In this document: one piece after another, positions 46,999-55,583 of the stretch
Numbering within the stretch: the first letter of the stretch is position 1
Layout: every line of letters begins with the position of its first letter
Assembly (NCBI GenBank): GCA_937928045.1
Contig: CALFWO010000056.1
Coordinates: 24,013-88,012 of the forward strand
Reading direction: 5' to 3'
Source of the DNA: an uncultured Saprospiraceae bacterium
Lineage (GTDB): Bacteria; Bacteroidota; Bacteroidia; Chitinophagales; Saprospiraceae
Length of the DNA stretch: 64,000 bases
The notes under the pieces: model-generated
What the model was told of the DNA's origin: nothing
Database searches by the model: none
What the model saw: the letters and a program-made list of their open reading frames with translations, nothing else
Made by a program: the position numbers and the translations under genes

Positions 46999-48432
46999 TT
47001 AATCGACAAGGGTAATCTTAAGCATATTTGTTCGATACCTTTTATGGATTGGCATTGATCCTGTATTTACCATCAAATCGCCTGGAACTACCAATCCTGC
47101 TTCTTTTAATATCTCTGATACGTCAGCAATCGTTTCGTCGGTAGTTGAGAATTTATCATAATAAAAACACTTAACACCCCAAACCAAATTGAGTGTAGCA
47201 AGCATGTGCATTTGTTCGCTAAAGATAAGAATTGCTGTTTGTGGTCTATAACTTGAAACTTTAAAGGCGGTATAGCCAGAACTAGTCATGCCAATGATCG
47301 CTTTGGCTCCAATTTCTTCTGAAACTTTTGCCGCATTGATGCAAACTACGTCAGAAAGGAAGGTTCTGGACTTTGGTGATGGAATCGGTCTTCGGCCAAG
47401 CATAGAATAGCTTTTCTCCGCTTCAGCAATGATTTTGTTCATGGCTTGAACCACTAGCACGGGGTGCGCCCCGACTGAAGTTTCCCCAGAAAGCATTACA
47501 GCATCTGTACCATCTAAAACAGCATTTGCTACATCTGTAATTTCCGCCCTTGTTGGACTAGGATTCGTGATCATACTATCCATCATTTGAGTTGCGACTA
47601 TTACTGGTCGCGCTCTTTGGATACATTTGTTGATGATCATTTTTTGAATCACCGGTAGTCTTTCCATCGGAACTTCAACACCAAGATCTCCTCTAGCAAC
47701 CATAATCCCATTACTTGCCTTGATGATCTTATCGATTTTTTCGACCGCTTCGGGTTTTTCAATTTTAGCAATGATTTTAGCAGGGTGACCCTTTGCGTCC
47801 AATCTTGCTCTTAAGTCTTTGATGTCTTTTGGAGATCTTACAAACGAAAGCGCTATCCAGTTTACTGGAAGCGTTAAAATATATTCGAGATCAACTAGAT
47901 CTTTCTCGGTAAGTGATGGTAATGAGATTTTGGTTTGTGGAAGATTTACTCCTTTGTTCGAACTTAGTATCCCGCCAAATAATACTTTGAGTTTAACTTG
48001 ATCTACACCGTTTGTAGATTCTACTTTAAATTCCAGTTTCCCATCATCCACTAAAACTTTTTCTCCAACGTTCACGTCTCTAGCAAATTGAGGATAACTC
48101 ATGTAAATCTCCTCCTTGGTTCCAAGACACTCTTTATTTGTAAAGGTGAGTATATCACCTTCTTTTAACACTAATTTGTTGTCTTTGATTTTACCAACTC
48201 TCAATTTTGGTCCTTGAAGATCAGCTAGAATACCAATGTGTGTTCCGTACTTTTCATTTATATATAGAATGTGATCAACCACTTTTTTATGATCCTCATG
48301 AGCGCCATGAGAAAAATTGAGGCGAAAAATATTTACTCCTGCTTTTATTAACTCCAATAAATTTTCATAAGAACTTGACGCAGGTCCTACAGTTGCTACA
48401 ATTTTAGTATTTTGATGATCGACTATTTTCAT
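46999..48432 (-). CDS. pyk: Pyruvate kinase
   Basis: 477 residues, catalysing phosphoenolpyruvate + ADP to pyruvate + ATP. Motifs: TKIVATVGPASSSYENL near the N-terminus, the signature IIAKIEKPEAVEKIDKII with the catalytic Lys, MVARGDLGVEVP, and the C-terminal domain up to KITLVD. Full length. The gene is monocistronic; the upstream gap separates it from the divergent acpP. Confidence 0.93.
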   Translation of the reverse strand: MKIVDHQNTKIVATVGPASSSYENLLELIKAGVNIFRLNFSHGAHEDHKKVVDHILYINEKYGTHIGILADLQGPKLRVGKIKDNKLVLKEGDILTFTNKECLGTKEEIYMSYPQFARDVNVGEKVLVDDGKLEFKVESTNGVDQVKLKVLFGGILSSNKGVNLPQTKISLPSLTEKDLVDLEYILTLPVNWIALSFVRSPKDIKDLRARLDAKGHPAKIIAKIEKPEAVEKIDKIIKASNGIMVARGDLGVEVPMERLPVIQKMIINKCIQRARPVIVATQMMDSMITNPSPTRAEITDVANAVLDGTDAVMLSGETSVGAHPVLVVQAMNKIIAEAEKSYSMLGRRPIPSPKSRTFLSDVVCINAAKVSEEIGAKAIIGMTSSGYTAFKVSSYRPQTAILIFSEQMHMLATLNLVWGVKCFYYDKFSTTDETIADVSEILKEAGLVVPGDLMVNTGSMPIHKRYRTNMLKITLVD

Positions 48433-48718
48433 TTCTTAGTGTATTTTTTACAATATATTGGCAAGATAAGTTAAAAAACGTTAATGAATGTGTCCTTTAG
48501 TCATTTAGGAACGTCCATAAAACCGCTGAAAAGAAGGATTAAGATAGATATTAACCGAGTTTAGAGTAATAAAAGCCTGGTAAAACTTACAAAAAGGAAG
48601 AAAACTTTGGTTAAGATTAGACTTATGATTTATTTTGCAGTGAATTAGATAATCGTGACTTTTTGTTAATGCTTGCAAATCAGTAAGTTAAATAATATTA
48701 AGTCCTAAAATGTAAGTT

Positions 48719-48958
48719 ATGTCCAACATTGCCGAAAGGGTGAACAAAATTATTGTCGAGAAACTTGGCGTAGATGAGTCTGAAGTTACTCGAGAAGCTT
48801 CTTTCACAAATGATCTAGGAGCAGATTCTCTAGACACCGTTGAGCTTATTATGGAATTTGAAAAAGAGTTTGATATCTCTATTCCTGATGAGCAGGCCGA
48901 AAATATTCAAACAGTGGGTAACGCTGTAGATTACCTTGAATCTCAAGTTCAAGCTTAA
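48719..48958 (+). CDS. acpP: Acyl carrier protein
   Basis: 79-residue carrier of growing fatty-acid chains. The phosphopantetheine serine is Ser37 in [11 protein letters not shown]. Acidic four-helix fold, standard length. A likely promoter, TTTG (48606-48609) with a TATTTTG box about 21 bases later, gives a leader of about 75 bases. It is separated from fabF by 122 bases that hold three hairpins, one of them a terminator. Confidence 0.95.
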   Translation: MSNIAERVNKIIVEKLGVDESEVTREASFTNDLGADSLDTVELIMEFEKEFDISIPDEQAENIQTVGNAVDYLESQVQA

Positions 48959-48983
48959 TCATAAATGAATTTATAATTTAGCT

Positions 48984-49001
48984 AGGTAATAGCTATTACC
49001 T
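48984..49001. repeat. Perfect 18-bp palindrome after acpP
   Basis: AGGTAATAG and CTATTACCT without a loop, so a full two-fold symmetric site. It may be an operator or the first of three stacked hairpins. Confidence 0.5.
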
Positions 49002-49007
49002 GAATAC

Positions 49008-49046
49008 ATCCACAAATCGGGTATCCCTGATTTGTGGATTTTTTTC
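49008..49046 (+). terminator. Terminator between acpP and fabF
   Basis: ATCCACAAATCGGG (49008-49021) pairs with CCCtGATTTGTGGAT (49025-49039), one bulge, 3-base loop, then TTTTTTT. It should lower transcription into fabF. Confidence 0.85.
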
Positions 49047-49060
49047 CCAGCTCTGGGAAA
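49043..49060 (+). repeat. Hairpin in the fabF leader
   Basis: TTTCCCAG (49043-49050), CT, CTGGGAAA (49053-49060). It starts inside the T-run of the terminator and ends 20 bases before the fabF ATG, so the two cannot be fully formed in a cramped transcript at once. Confidence 0.5.
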
Positions 49061-49080
49061 ATCATAGCAAAATTCAAAAA

Positions 49081-50328
49081 ATGAGAAGGGTTGTTGTAAC
49101 TGGTCTAGGAGCATTAACTCCTATTGGAAATACTATTTCAGAGTATTCCAAAGGTTTGCAAAATGGGGCAAATGGTGCTAACCTTATCACTCATTTTGAC
49201 GCAGAAAAATTCAAAACACGATTTGCCGCTGAGATTAAAAACTTTGATGCCAAAGCGTTATTAGATCGCAAAGATATCAGACGATTAGATCCATTTGCTC
49301 AATACGCAATGGTCACAGTTGCTGAAGCTATGGATGACGCTGGATTTGATTTAGAAGCTATTGATTTGGAAAGAGCAGGGGTTATTTGGGCCTCTGGTAT
49401 CGGTGGATTTAGCACTTTGCAAAATGAAATCACCGAACATGCCCGTGGAAACGGAACTCCAAGATACAACCCATTTTTAATACCAAAACTAATCGCAGAT
49501 ATCGCCTCTGGTCAAATCTCCATAAAATATGGCTTCATGGGGTTCAACTATGCCACTGTATCTGCTTGTGCATCCTCCACCCATGCCATTGGAACCTGTT
49601 TTGACCTTATTCGCTGGGGAAGACAAGACATTATGATCACCGGAGGTTCAGAAGCTGCGGTTTGTGAAACGGGTATTGGAGGATTCAACGCCATGAAAGC
49701 GCTCTCTACGAGAAATGATGATTTTCTTACGGCATCTCGACCTTTTGACAAAGATCGAGATGGATTTGTACTGGGAGAAGGAGCAGGAGCGTTGATATTA
49801 GAAGAGTATGAACATGCTAAAAAAAGGGGAGCGACCATTCATGCAGAAATTGTAGGATATGGTGCAACCGCAGATGCATATCACATGACTGCCCCACATC
49901 CAGATGGATTAGGTGCAAAAAATGTGATGAAGCAAGCAATTGCTGATGCAAAAATGAACCCTGAGGACCTAGATTACGTAAATGTACATGGAACCTCGAC
50001 ACCACTTGGAGATATAGCTGAAACAAGAGCTATTCTGCAAGTTTTTGGATCACATGCATATAATTTGAATGTGAGCTCAACTAAATCAATGACCGGACAC
50101 CTCCTTGGAGCAGCCGGAGCCATTGAAGCAATTGCCGGTGTATTGGCAATTAAAAATAATTTTGTGCCACCAACTATTAACCATTTTACGGATGATCCTG
50201 AGATTGACCCTAAACTCAATCTCACGTTCAACGAAGCGCAAGAACGCAATGTAAAAGCGGTGCTTAGTAACACATTTGGTTTTGGAGGACACAATTCATC
50301 GGTCATTTTCAAGGCGCTAGAAGACTAA
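49081..50328 (+). CDS. fabF: 3-oxoacyl-ACP synthase II
   Basis: 415-residue condensing enzyme that elongates acyl-ACP with malonyl-ACP. Active cysteine in VSACASSTHA (about 163), histidines in HGTSTPLGD and TGHLLGA. Standard length, clear family start RRVVVTGLGALTPIG. Follows acpP, then rnc after 116 bases, the conserved acpP-fabF-rnc gene order of many bacteria. Confidence 0.95.
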   Translation: MRRVVVTGLGALTPIGNTISEYSKGLQNGANGANLITHFDAEKFKTRFAAEIKNFDAKALLDRKDIRRLDPFAQYAMVTVAEAMDDAGFDLEAIDLERAGVIWASGIGGFSTLQNEITEHARGNGTPRYNPFLIPKLIADIASGQISIKYGFMGFNYATVSACASSTHAIGTCFDLIRWGRQDIMITGGSEAAVCETGIGGFNAMKALSTRNDDFLTASRPFDKDRDGFVLGEGAGALILEEYEHAKKRGATIHAEIVGYGATADAYHMTAPHPDGLGAKNVMKQAIADAKMNPEDLDYVNVHGTSTPLGDIAETRAILQVFGSHAYNLNVSSTKSMTGHLLGAAGAIEAIAGVLAIKNNFVPPTINHFTDDPEIDPKLNLTFNEAQERNVKAVLSNTFGFGGHNSSVIFKALED

Positions 50329-50337
50329 AGAAAGTAG

Positions 50338-50419
50338 TTCGTCCAGTCTAATAATAGGACTGCACGAGTTACCCTTCCTCGCTGAAATGACTATAACATT
50401 TAAACCAACTTTGGACGAA
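50338..50419 (+). promoter_or_regulatory. Branched leader structure before rnc
   Basis: TTCGTCCA (50338-50345) pairs with TGGACGAA (50412-50419), closing two inner hairpins, CAGTCT/GGACTG (50344-50362, sharing two bases with the outer stem) and CGAG/CTCG (50365-50381). It is a candidate target for RNase III, which in E. coli regulates itself by cutting such a stem in its own leader. Confidence 0.35.
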
Positions 50420-50444
50420 TGATCCGAAGTGGCAAAGAATTTTT

Positions 50445-51869
50445 ATGATTCATTTCTTCAAGTTCTTCATGAGGATTTATAACCAAACATTCTCAAAGGA
50501 CAAGGTTTTTGTAAAGCGTTTAAAGGGACTTCTTGGATTTACTCCTTCCAACATTGGAATTTTTAAATTAGCTTTTTACCACAAATCAACAACTTCAGAA
50601 AAACTCTATGCCGTTCAGAGTAATGAACGGTTAGAGTATTTAGGCGATGCCGTATTGGCAACTATCGTTGCCGAATATCTGTTCAAGAAATACCCCAATA
50701 GTGATGAAGGGTTTTTGACTAAAATGAGGTCGAAAATTGTTAAAAGACAATCCCTTAACACCATTGCTGATAAAATGGGACTTGATGTTTTCTTGAACCA
50801 ATACAACAATACAAGATTGAGCAAGTCTATGCTTGGTAATGCATTAGAAGCCTTAGTAGGTGCAGTATATTTAGAAAAAGGATATGGTGGAACCAAAAGA
50901 TTTGTAGTGGGTAAAATCCTGCTCGGGTATTTAGACATTAAGGAACTAGAAAATTTTGATGACAATTATAAAAGCCAATTGCTTGAATGGTGTCAAAAAA
51001 ATGGTAAGGTGGTTAGTTATAAAATGGTTTCTAAGTACAAATTCGAGAAAAGAGATCGATTTAAAGTTGCTGTTTTAATCGATGACAAAAAAATAGCGGA
51101 GGCTGATGATTTTAACAAGAAAAGTGCGGAGCAAACAGCTTCTGAAAAAGCAATGAAAATCCTCGGAATTTTAGTAGCTCCAACATTAGATGAGTCTAAA
51201 AAACCAAATAAAAAATCTGGGTTCCTTAATAAAAATAGTAGACCTGCTCGCAAAAAAGAGAACATCAATAAAAAAGATAAGCGCCCCTTAGACAAAAGAA
51301 GAGGTGAGAAGCCAAAGAACGAAAAACCTAAAGTTAACAACAAACCTAAGGTGGATCAAAAGAGTAATCGTGGAAGCCGACCACAACGTAAAGAAGTATC
51401 TAAGCAGGAAAGAAGACCTGAGGAATCTAAAAAGGAATCAGTGCAAAATAAGTCATTGACTTCAAATGCTAAGAGTCCTGAAAAGACTGAAGGAAATAAT
51501 AATGGCAGGTCTCAGCAAAGAAAAAATCTAGTAACAAAGGATAAAACTCAAAATAGAAAACCTGAGCGAAAAGAAAACCCAATAAAGCAGAATAAGTCAA
51601 GAAACAATCGCGTCAAAGAAAACGAAGATTGGGAGGACATCCAGATTCCTAATATAAAATTAGACATTCCTGTAAAAGCAGCTCCGAAAAAAACTGTTGC
51701 TAAAAGGAATAAGCCTCAAGCTACTACTAGAAAGCAAGAAGATGCGCCTAATGGAACTAGCAAGAATCAAAAATCAGGGAATCGCAGAAATTTTAGAAAC
51801 CGCCCTGCAAGAAATTCAAATGAAGAAAAACCAAATAATCCTCCTCCAAAAAAGGAATTGACGGATTAG
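50445..51869 (+). CDS. rnc: Ribonuclease III with long basic C-terminal tail
   Basis: 474 residues; typical RNase III has about 220-250. Residues 25-155 are the nuclease domain with the signature NERLEYLGDAVL and the second site NALEALVGAVYLEKGY. Residues about 168-243 are the double-stranded RNA-binding domain. Residues about 245-474 are a low-complexity tail rich in K, R, N, P and E, expected to be unfolded and to bind RNA or ribosomes. The ATG at 50469 (MRIYNQTF) is a possible later start. Cuts rRNA precursors and other duplex RNA. Confidence 0.88.
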   Translation: MIHFFKFFMRIYNQTFSKDKVFVKRLKGLLGFTPSNIGIFKLAFYHKSTTSEKLYAVQSNERLEYLGDAVLATIVAEYLFKKYPNSDEGFLTKMRSKIVKRQSLNTIADKMGLDVFLNQYNNTRLSKSMLGNALEALVGAVYLEKGYGGTKRFVVGKILLGYLDIKELENFDDNYKSQLLEWCQKNGKVVSYKMVSKYKFEKRDRFKVAVLIDDKKIAEADDFNKKSAEQTASEKAMKILGILVAPTLDESKKPNKKSGFLNKNSRPARKKENINKKDKRPLDKRRGEKPKNEKPKVNNKPKVDQKSNRGSRPQRKEVSKQERRPEESKKESVQNKSLTSNAKSPEKTEGNNNGRSQQRKNLVTKDKTQNRKPERKENPIKQNKSRNNRVKENEDWEDIQIPNIKLDIPVKAAPKKTVAKRNKPQATTRKQEDAPNGTSKNQKSGNRRNFRNRPARNSNEEKPNNPPPKKELTD

Positions 51870-51892
51870 TTCAACTAACTTTCAACTTGTAA

Positions 51893-53209
51893 ATGTTGGA
51901 AGTCGAAAAAATATTAAAATTATCTAAGAATCGAACAACGGTTCATCAAGGCCAAAAGCTATCCAAAGCTTCCTTTTGGAAAGGCTTAAGTAAAAAAGGA
52001 GCATATATTTGGGCCAACTTTAAAGGCAAATCTATACAACGTTACCAGACCTTCATTGATCTTACCGATCCTTTTAAATTTAAATGTAATTGTTCCTCAC
52101 GGCAATCACCTTGCAAGCATGGACTGGCTTTACTTTTGCTGTTCGAAGATGACCAAGAGGCTTTTAAAGCAACTGATGACTTTCCGAAGTCTTTAGTCGA
52201 ATGGATTAAAGCAAAAAAAGATGTTGGAACTCCCGCTGATCCAAATTATTTAGCGGATAAACTTGCCAAAGCGAAGCAAGCTAAATCTGCTAACAGACAG
52301 AAAAGAATTGATCAAATGATAGCTGGTTCCTTTCATATTCAGGATTGGCTATTGGATATTTTGAAAAGAGGATTGGCTCAATTAGAAGGGCAACCTGAGG
52401 AATTTTGGTCTGGTATAATAGCTAGGGCAGTGGATCATAAATTAGGAGGACTCACCTTTTATATTAATGAAATATATGACTTGATTCGCGAAGATGATCG
52501 ATGGGCAGATTTGGTGCCCTTGAAAATAGCTTGGTTGAATCAGGTGCTAATAGGTTTTCAAAATTTTGAGCAATTTAAGCCTGATTGGCAAAATGAACTT
52601 TTGAGAATTGGTGGTGTGACCACTAAGTCTGATGTGCTAGAATCTTTGCCTGGAGTTGAAGATGACTGGGCGTTGCTTCATTTAGAAATTACCGAAGCGG
52701 TAAATGGAGGTTATTTCAGGAAGTGCTGGTTGATTGGTAAAAAAACAAATTGCTTGGGTTATCTCATGGAATTTAACTTCAGAGAGCCAAGGTTTTCTCC
52801 TTTGCCAAGGATCGGTAGGTGGTTCTCGGGAGAAGTTGTTTATTACCCTGGACCCACTCCGTTAAGATTGCGAATTCGGAATTTTGGCAATGCTTTATTG
52901 AATATTAAAAGTTTGCCTGGTCTTAAAGATTTTAAATCAATGAATCTTTTTTATCAGAAAAATCTAAAAAGGAATCCTTGGCTTTTGGAATTGCCGCTGA
53001 TAATTCACGATGTTGTTCCTACATATAAAGACCAAGCCTATCTCATTGATAAAGACAATTCGCGAATAAAAATTGGTGCAGCTGATGACCAGTGGTGGAA
53101 AGTAATGGCCATTAGCGCCGGAAACACCATTGTAATATTTGCCATTTGGAATGGTTATCAAATGAAATTAAAAGGAGTTTGTAAGCAAGAGATCTATTAT
53201 TCACTTTAA
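51893..53209 (+). CDS. SWIM zinc-finger protein
   Basis: 438 residues. SWIM motif C-x-C...C-x-H in KCNCSSRQSPCKHG (about residues 63-77), a nucleic-acid or protein-binding zinc finger. The remainder is helical then beta, with WAKHAPHG-type motifs absent and no catalytic motif. In many bacteria SWIM proteins sit in a cluster with MoxR ATPases and von Willebrand A proteins; no such partners are here. It begins 23 bases after rnc, so it is likely cotranscribed with it. Confidence 0.75.
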   Translation: MLEVEKILKLSKNRTTVHQGQKLSKASFWKGLSKKGAYIWANFKGKSIQRYQTFIDLTDPFKFKCNCSSRQSPCKHGLALLLLFEDDQEAFKATDDFPKSLVEWIKAKKDVGTPADPNYLADKLAKAKQAKSANRQKRIDQMIAGSFHIQDWLLDILKRGLAQLEGQPEEFWSGIIARAVDHKLGGLTFYINEIYDLIREDDRWADLVPLKIAWLNQVLIGFQNFEQFKPDWQNELLRIGGVTTKSDVLESLPGVEDDWALLHLEITEAVNGGYFRKCWLIGKKTNCLGYLMEFNFREPRFSPLPRIGRWFSGEVVYYPGPTPLRLRIRNFGNALLNIKSLPGLKDFKSMNLFYQKNLKRNPWLLELPLIIHDVVPTYKDQAYLIDKDNSRIKIGAADDQWWKVMAISAGNTIVIFAIWNGYQMKLKGVCKQEIYYSL

Positions 53210-53216
53210 TCTACTT

Positions 53217-53720
53217 TTAGATGTTGACTCCGAAAGCCCTCAGTATTTGAGCTACTAATTCTTGGGGTAATTCACCGCATTGCGTTTTCATTTCGGGAAC
53301 TAGTTTGTAAGGAGAAAATTCTGAACCTAATGCTTTTACTTTCGCTTCGCTACATTTTACGGCATTCTTAAATTCGGCATCAAGTTTTGGAGCCAGTGCT
53401 GCAAACGCTTTGGATTTCTTTTCGTTTGCTAAAGATTCCATTTCAATGTTTAATCTATTGCTTTCCGTTGTACAAGAACAGATTTCAGCAGCTAGATTTA
53501 CATAATTCACCCCTTGATCATCATAAGTCGGATCTATTGTCCTGGTAGCCGAAATAACTTCGGCTCCATTTGCAGGAGTAGTCCGTCCATCTGGCGAAGA
53601 CACCTTACCCTTCACTCCGGGATTGTTGATCTCCGTTATAGCAGTTGATTTGGTATCGTCATTGCAAGAAATTATCGAAAATAATAATAGCAATGCAAAG
53701 ATTCTAGTAACCTGTTTCAT
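53217..53720 (-). CDS. Small lipoprotein, unknown function
   Basis: 167 residues. Lipobox IISC near residue 19, so membrane-anchored. The mature part has four further cysteines (CSC, C and C) in about 90 residues, which may form disulfides, and ends in a helical stretch. No family recognised. It lies convergent to the SWIM gene with a 7-base gap. Confidence 0.6.
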   Translation of the reverse strand: MKQVTRIFALLLLFSIISCNDDTKSTAITEINNPGVKGKVSSPDGRTTPANGAEVISATRTIDPTYDDQGVNYVNLAAEICSCTTESNRLNIEMESLANEKKSKAFAALAPKLDAEFKNAVKCSEAKVKALGSEFSPYKLVPEMKTQCGELPQELVAQILRAFGVNI

Positions 53721-53782
53721 AGTGAAATTAATTTACGCAAAAATACATTTTTGACAAGCCAAATTCAATGACTTTAGATAAT

Positions 53783-54805
53783 CTACTTTGAGAACCAGCT
53801 TTTCAAAACTGTGTTGCTGAGTTTTCCTTGCGGTGTATAATCCTTTTCCGGGTATCCTTCGTGACCTTGCATTTTAGGAAACCATTTCCAGATAAAGCCG
53901 CCAGCCCACCAATCCTCTTTCCAAAAGGTTTGGAATAAAGCTTCGATCGCATTGGCTTGGGCTTGTTGATTTATTGAACGCTGATTGATTTCTTTTTCTA
54001 AAATCCAAGCTTTCCCAGCACATCCATCTACACTCAAGTATCCGTACTCCGTAAATATTATTGGAATATTGAACTCAGTTTGTTTTGCCATTATTCTTTT
54101 TTTTATCGGCTCCCAAGCTTTATTTAAGCTTTTGACAGAAGGGGTATTTTCATCACTAAGCGGAAAGTAGGCATCAAGTCCAGCGTAATCCAATTGTTTC
54201 CAAAACGAACTTGGGATAGAAAAGAACTCGTCCCAATTGGCGGCATAAGTCAAAGGTCCATCGTAAATCTTGCGAATGGTCACAATCAGATTTTTCCAAT
54301 AATCAGGTCTCTTTTTTAATGCAATTTTGAACTCTGTGCCAATGCACAATAGTTCAGCTTTTTGATCTGCAGCAATCTGGGCGAATTCTAAAATATAAGC
54401 AGAGTAGTCTGCTTCCCATTGCTCCCATTCTTGATCTGTCTGAAAGTCAATTCCTCCTGGCCAATCCCCAGGGACATATACTTGAGGTTTCATGAGTACT
54501 TTGAGTCCCGCTTCATGTGCCAATTCAATAGTTTTGATTATCCCTTCCGGCCGTTCTCCCCACCATTGAAATTTACTTTCATTGTATCTTACAAAAGCTT
54601 TCCCTTTGTAACTAAAACCAAATGGAATCACTGCGATCCAATTGGAATTGATAGCCGTAATATCTGGCATTGGATTCTCTTTAAAAACCTCTGGAGGTGC
54701 AACAAAACTGAGGCCATTTATCTTGACGGATTGTCCGTTGAGTAGGATAGCACAGAACAATGGAATAGCCATAAACTGAACACGAAGGAATAAGCGAATC
54801 TGCAT
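53783..54805 (-). CDS. Glycoside hydrolase, GH113-like
   Basis: 340 residues from the ATG at 54805, which gives a standard signal peptide (MQIRLFLRVQFMAIPLFCAI). The frame from 54889 adds an unlikely stretch. TIM-barrel glycosidase similar to family GH113 (beta-mannanase and relatives): catalytic acid/base Glu in LCIGTEFK (about 155), nucleophile Glu in IIFTEYGY (about 248), aromatic substrate-binding residues (FKW, WWGER, FIWKWFP). The substrate is probably a beta-mannan or similar polysaccharide, but it is not proven. No other polysaccharide gene is next to it. Confidence 0.75.
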   Translation of the reverse strand: MQIRLFLRVQFMAIPLFCAILLNGQSVKINGLSFVAPPEVFKENPMPDITAINSNWIAVIPFGFSYKGKAFVRYNESKFQWWGERPEGIIKTIELAHEAGLKVLMKPQVYVPGDWPGGIDFQTDQEWEQWEADYSAYILEFAQIAADQKAELLCIGTEFKIALKKRPDYWKNLIVTIRKIYDGPLTYAANWDEFFSIPSSFWKQLDYAGLDAYFPLSDENTPSVKSLNKAWEPIKKRIMAKQTEFNIPIIFTEYGYLSVDGCAGKAWILEKEINQRSINQQAQANAIEALFQTFWKEDWWAGGFIWKWFPKMQGHEGYPEKDYTPQGKLSNTVLKSWFSK

Positions 54806-54910
54806 AGCTATCAAACTCAGAAATGCTGTTGCATGTTTTAAAATCTTAGAAAAAATGAATCTATAAAACAAAAATGGTCGTTCAAACAAGTGACTTTTTA
54901 TAATTTCTAG

Positions 54911-55427
54911 GAGATAAGGATTGCTTTGCTACGAACCCCGTAGATGGAGGAAAATATTGCAATCAAAGCTCCTTCGTAATGTGCTTTGTTTTTGTTTCAC
55001 AAATTTGAGGAAATAAGTTGTCTCAAAATCTATGAGGCAAAAAAAAGACCACTTCAAGAGTGGTCTGAATTGCTATGAGAGAAGGATTGCTGAAATACGA
55101 TCCTTTAAAATGGGGGTATATGTAGCAATCAAAGCACCCTCCTTCGTCGTGTACTTTAATTTTTTCGCCTCAAAAGGTTTGCGAAAGCAAGCTTTCTCCA
55201 ATCTTTCAAGGCAAAAAAAAAGACCACTCAAAAGAGTGGTCTTGATTGCTGTGAGAGAAGGATTGCTGAAATGCGATCCTTTAAATGGGGGTATTATGTA
55301 GCAATCAAAGCACCCTCCTTCGTCGTGTACTTTAATTTTTTCACCTCAAAAGGTTTGCGAAAGCAAGCTTTCTCCAATCTTTCAAGGCAAAAAAAAGACC
55401 ACTCAAAAGAGTGGTCTTGATTGCTGT
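54911..55427 (-). repeat. Tandem degenerate repeats of about 175 bp
   Basis: Three units in a row: 54911-55076 (most diverged), 55077-55252 and 55253-55427 (nearly identical). On the minus strand each unit is made of a short open frame (ending ...KYTTKEGALIAT), the words AATCCTTCTCTCA and CAGCAATC, and a terminator hairpin AGACCACTC/GAGTGGTCT with a T-run. The fourth, intact copy of the tail belongs to the tRNA-like RNA. The pattern suggests repeated duplication of the 3' end of that RNA gene together with a gene fragment. The frames are broken and do not encode proteins. Confidence 0.75.
55389..55417 (-). terminator. Terminator of the tRNA-like RNA gene
   Basis: AGACCACTC (55396-55404) and GAGTGGTCT (55409-55417), loop AAAA, followed on the minus strand by a T-run. 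It sits 7 bases after the 3' end of the tRNA-like RNA. Copies lie at 55211-55232 and 55046-55066. Confidence 0.85.
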
Positions 55428-55564
55428 GAGAGAAGGATTCGAACCTTCAAGAGGAGCTTAGCCAGTAGACAAGATTAAAATTGTGATCAACCCATATCTA
55501 TCGTTTATCGCTTTTTCCCCACCTCCGAGACAAGGAGGCATGGCTGCCGTTTCATCACCTCACA
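55424..55564 (-). ncRNA. tRNA-like RNA with very long variable region
   Basis: On the minus strand a complete tRNA frame can be read. Acceptor TGTGAGG (55564-55558) with TCTCACA (55431-55425), all seven pairs including one G-U; TG; a 3-bp D stem ATG/CAT with a GG-containing loop; G26; anticodon arm CCTCC-TTGTCTC-GGAGG (55538-55522); then a 73-base variable region (55521-55449); and a perfect T arm GAAGG-TTCGAAT-CCTTC (55448-55432), followed by G at 55424. The anticodon would be GUC (Asp), with C38 and G73 as in aspartate tRNA. U37 and the long variable region are abnormal; no CCA is encoded. Known tRNA variable arms reach about 20-25 bases. I do not recognise the family. Confidence 0.5.
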
Positions 55565-55583
55565 ATGATTTAAGTTTCTAAAA

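Noticed and set aside
55032..55301. Open frame of 89 codons on the plus strand
   Set aside because: It lies wholly inside the tandem repeats and reads through terminator hairpins; no coding character.
54911..55430. Repeats considered as a CRISPR array
   Set aside because: Units are about 175 bp, differ only by point changes, and have no short repeat/spacer alternation or cas genes.
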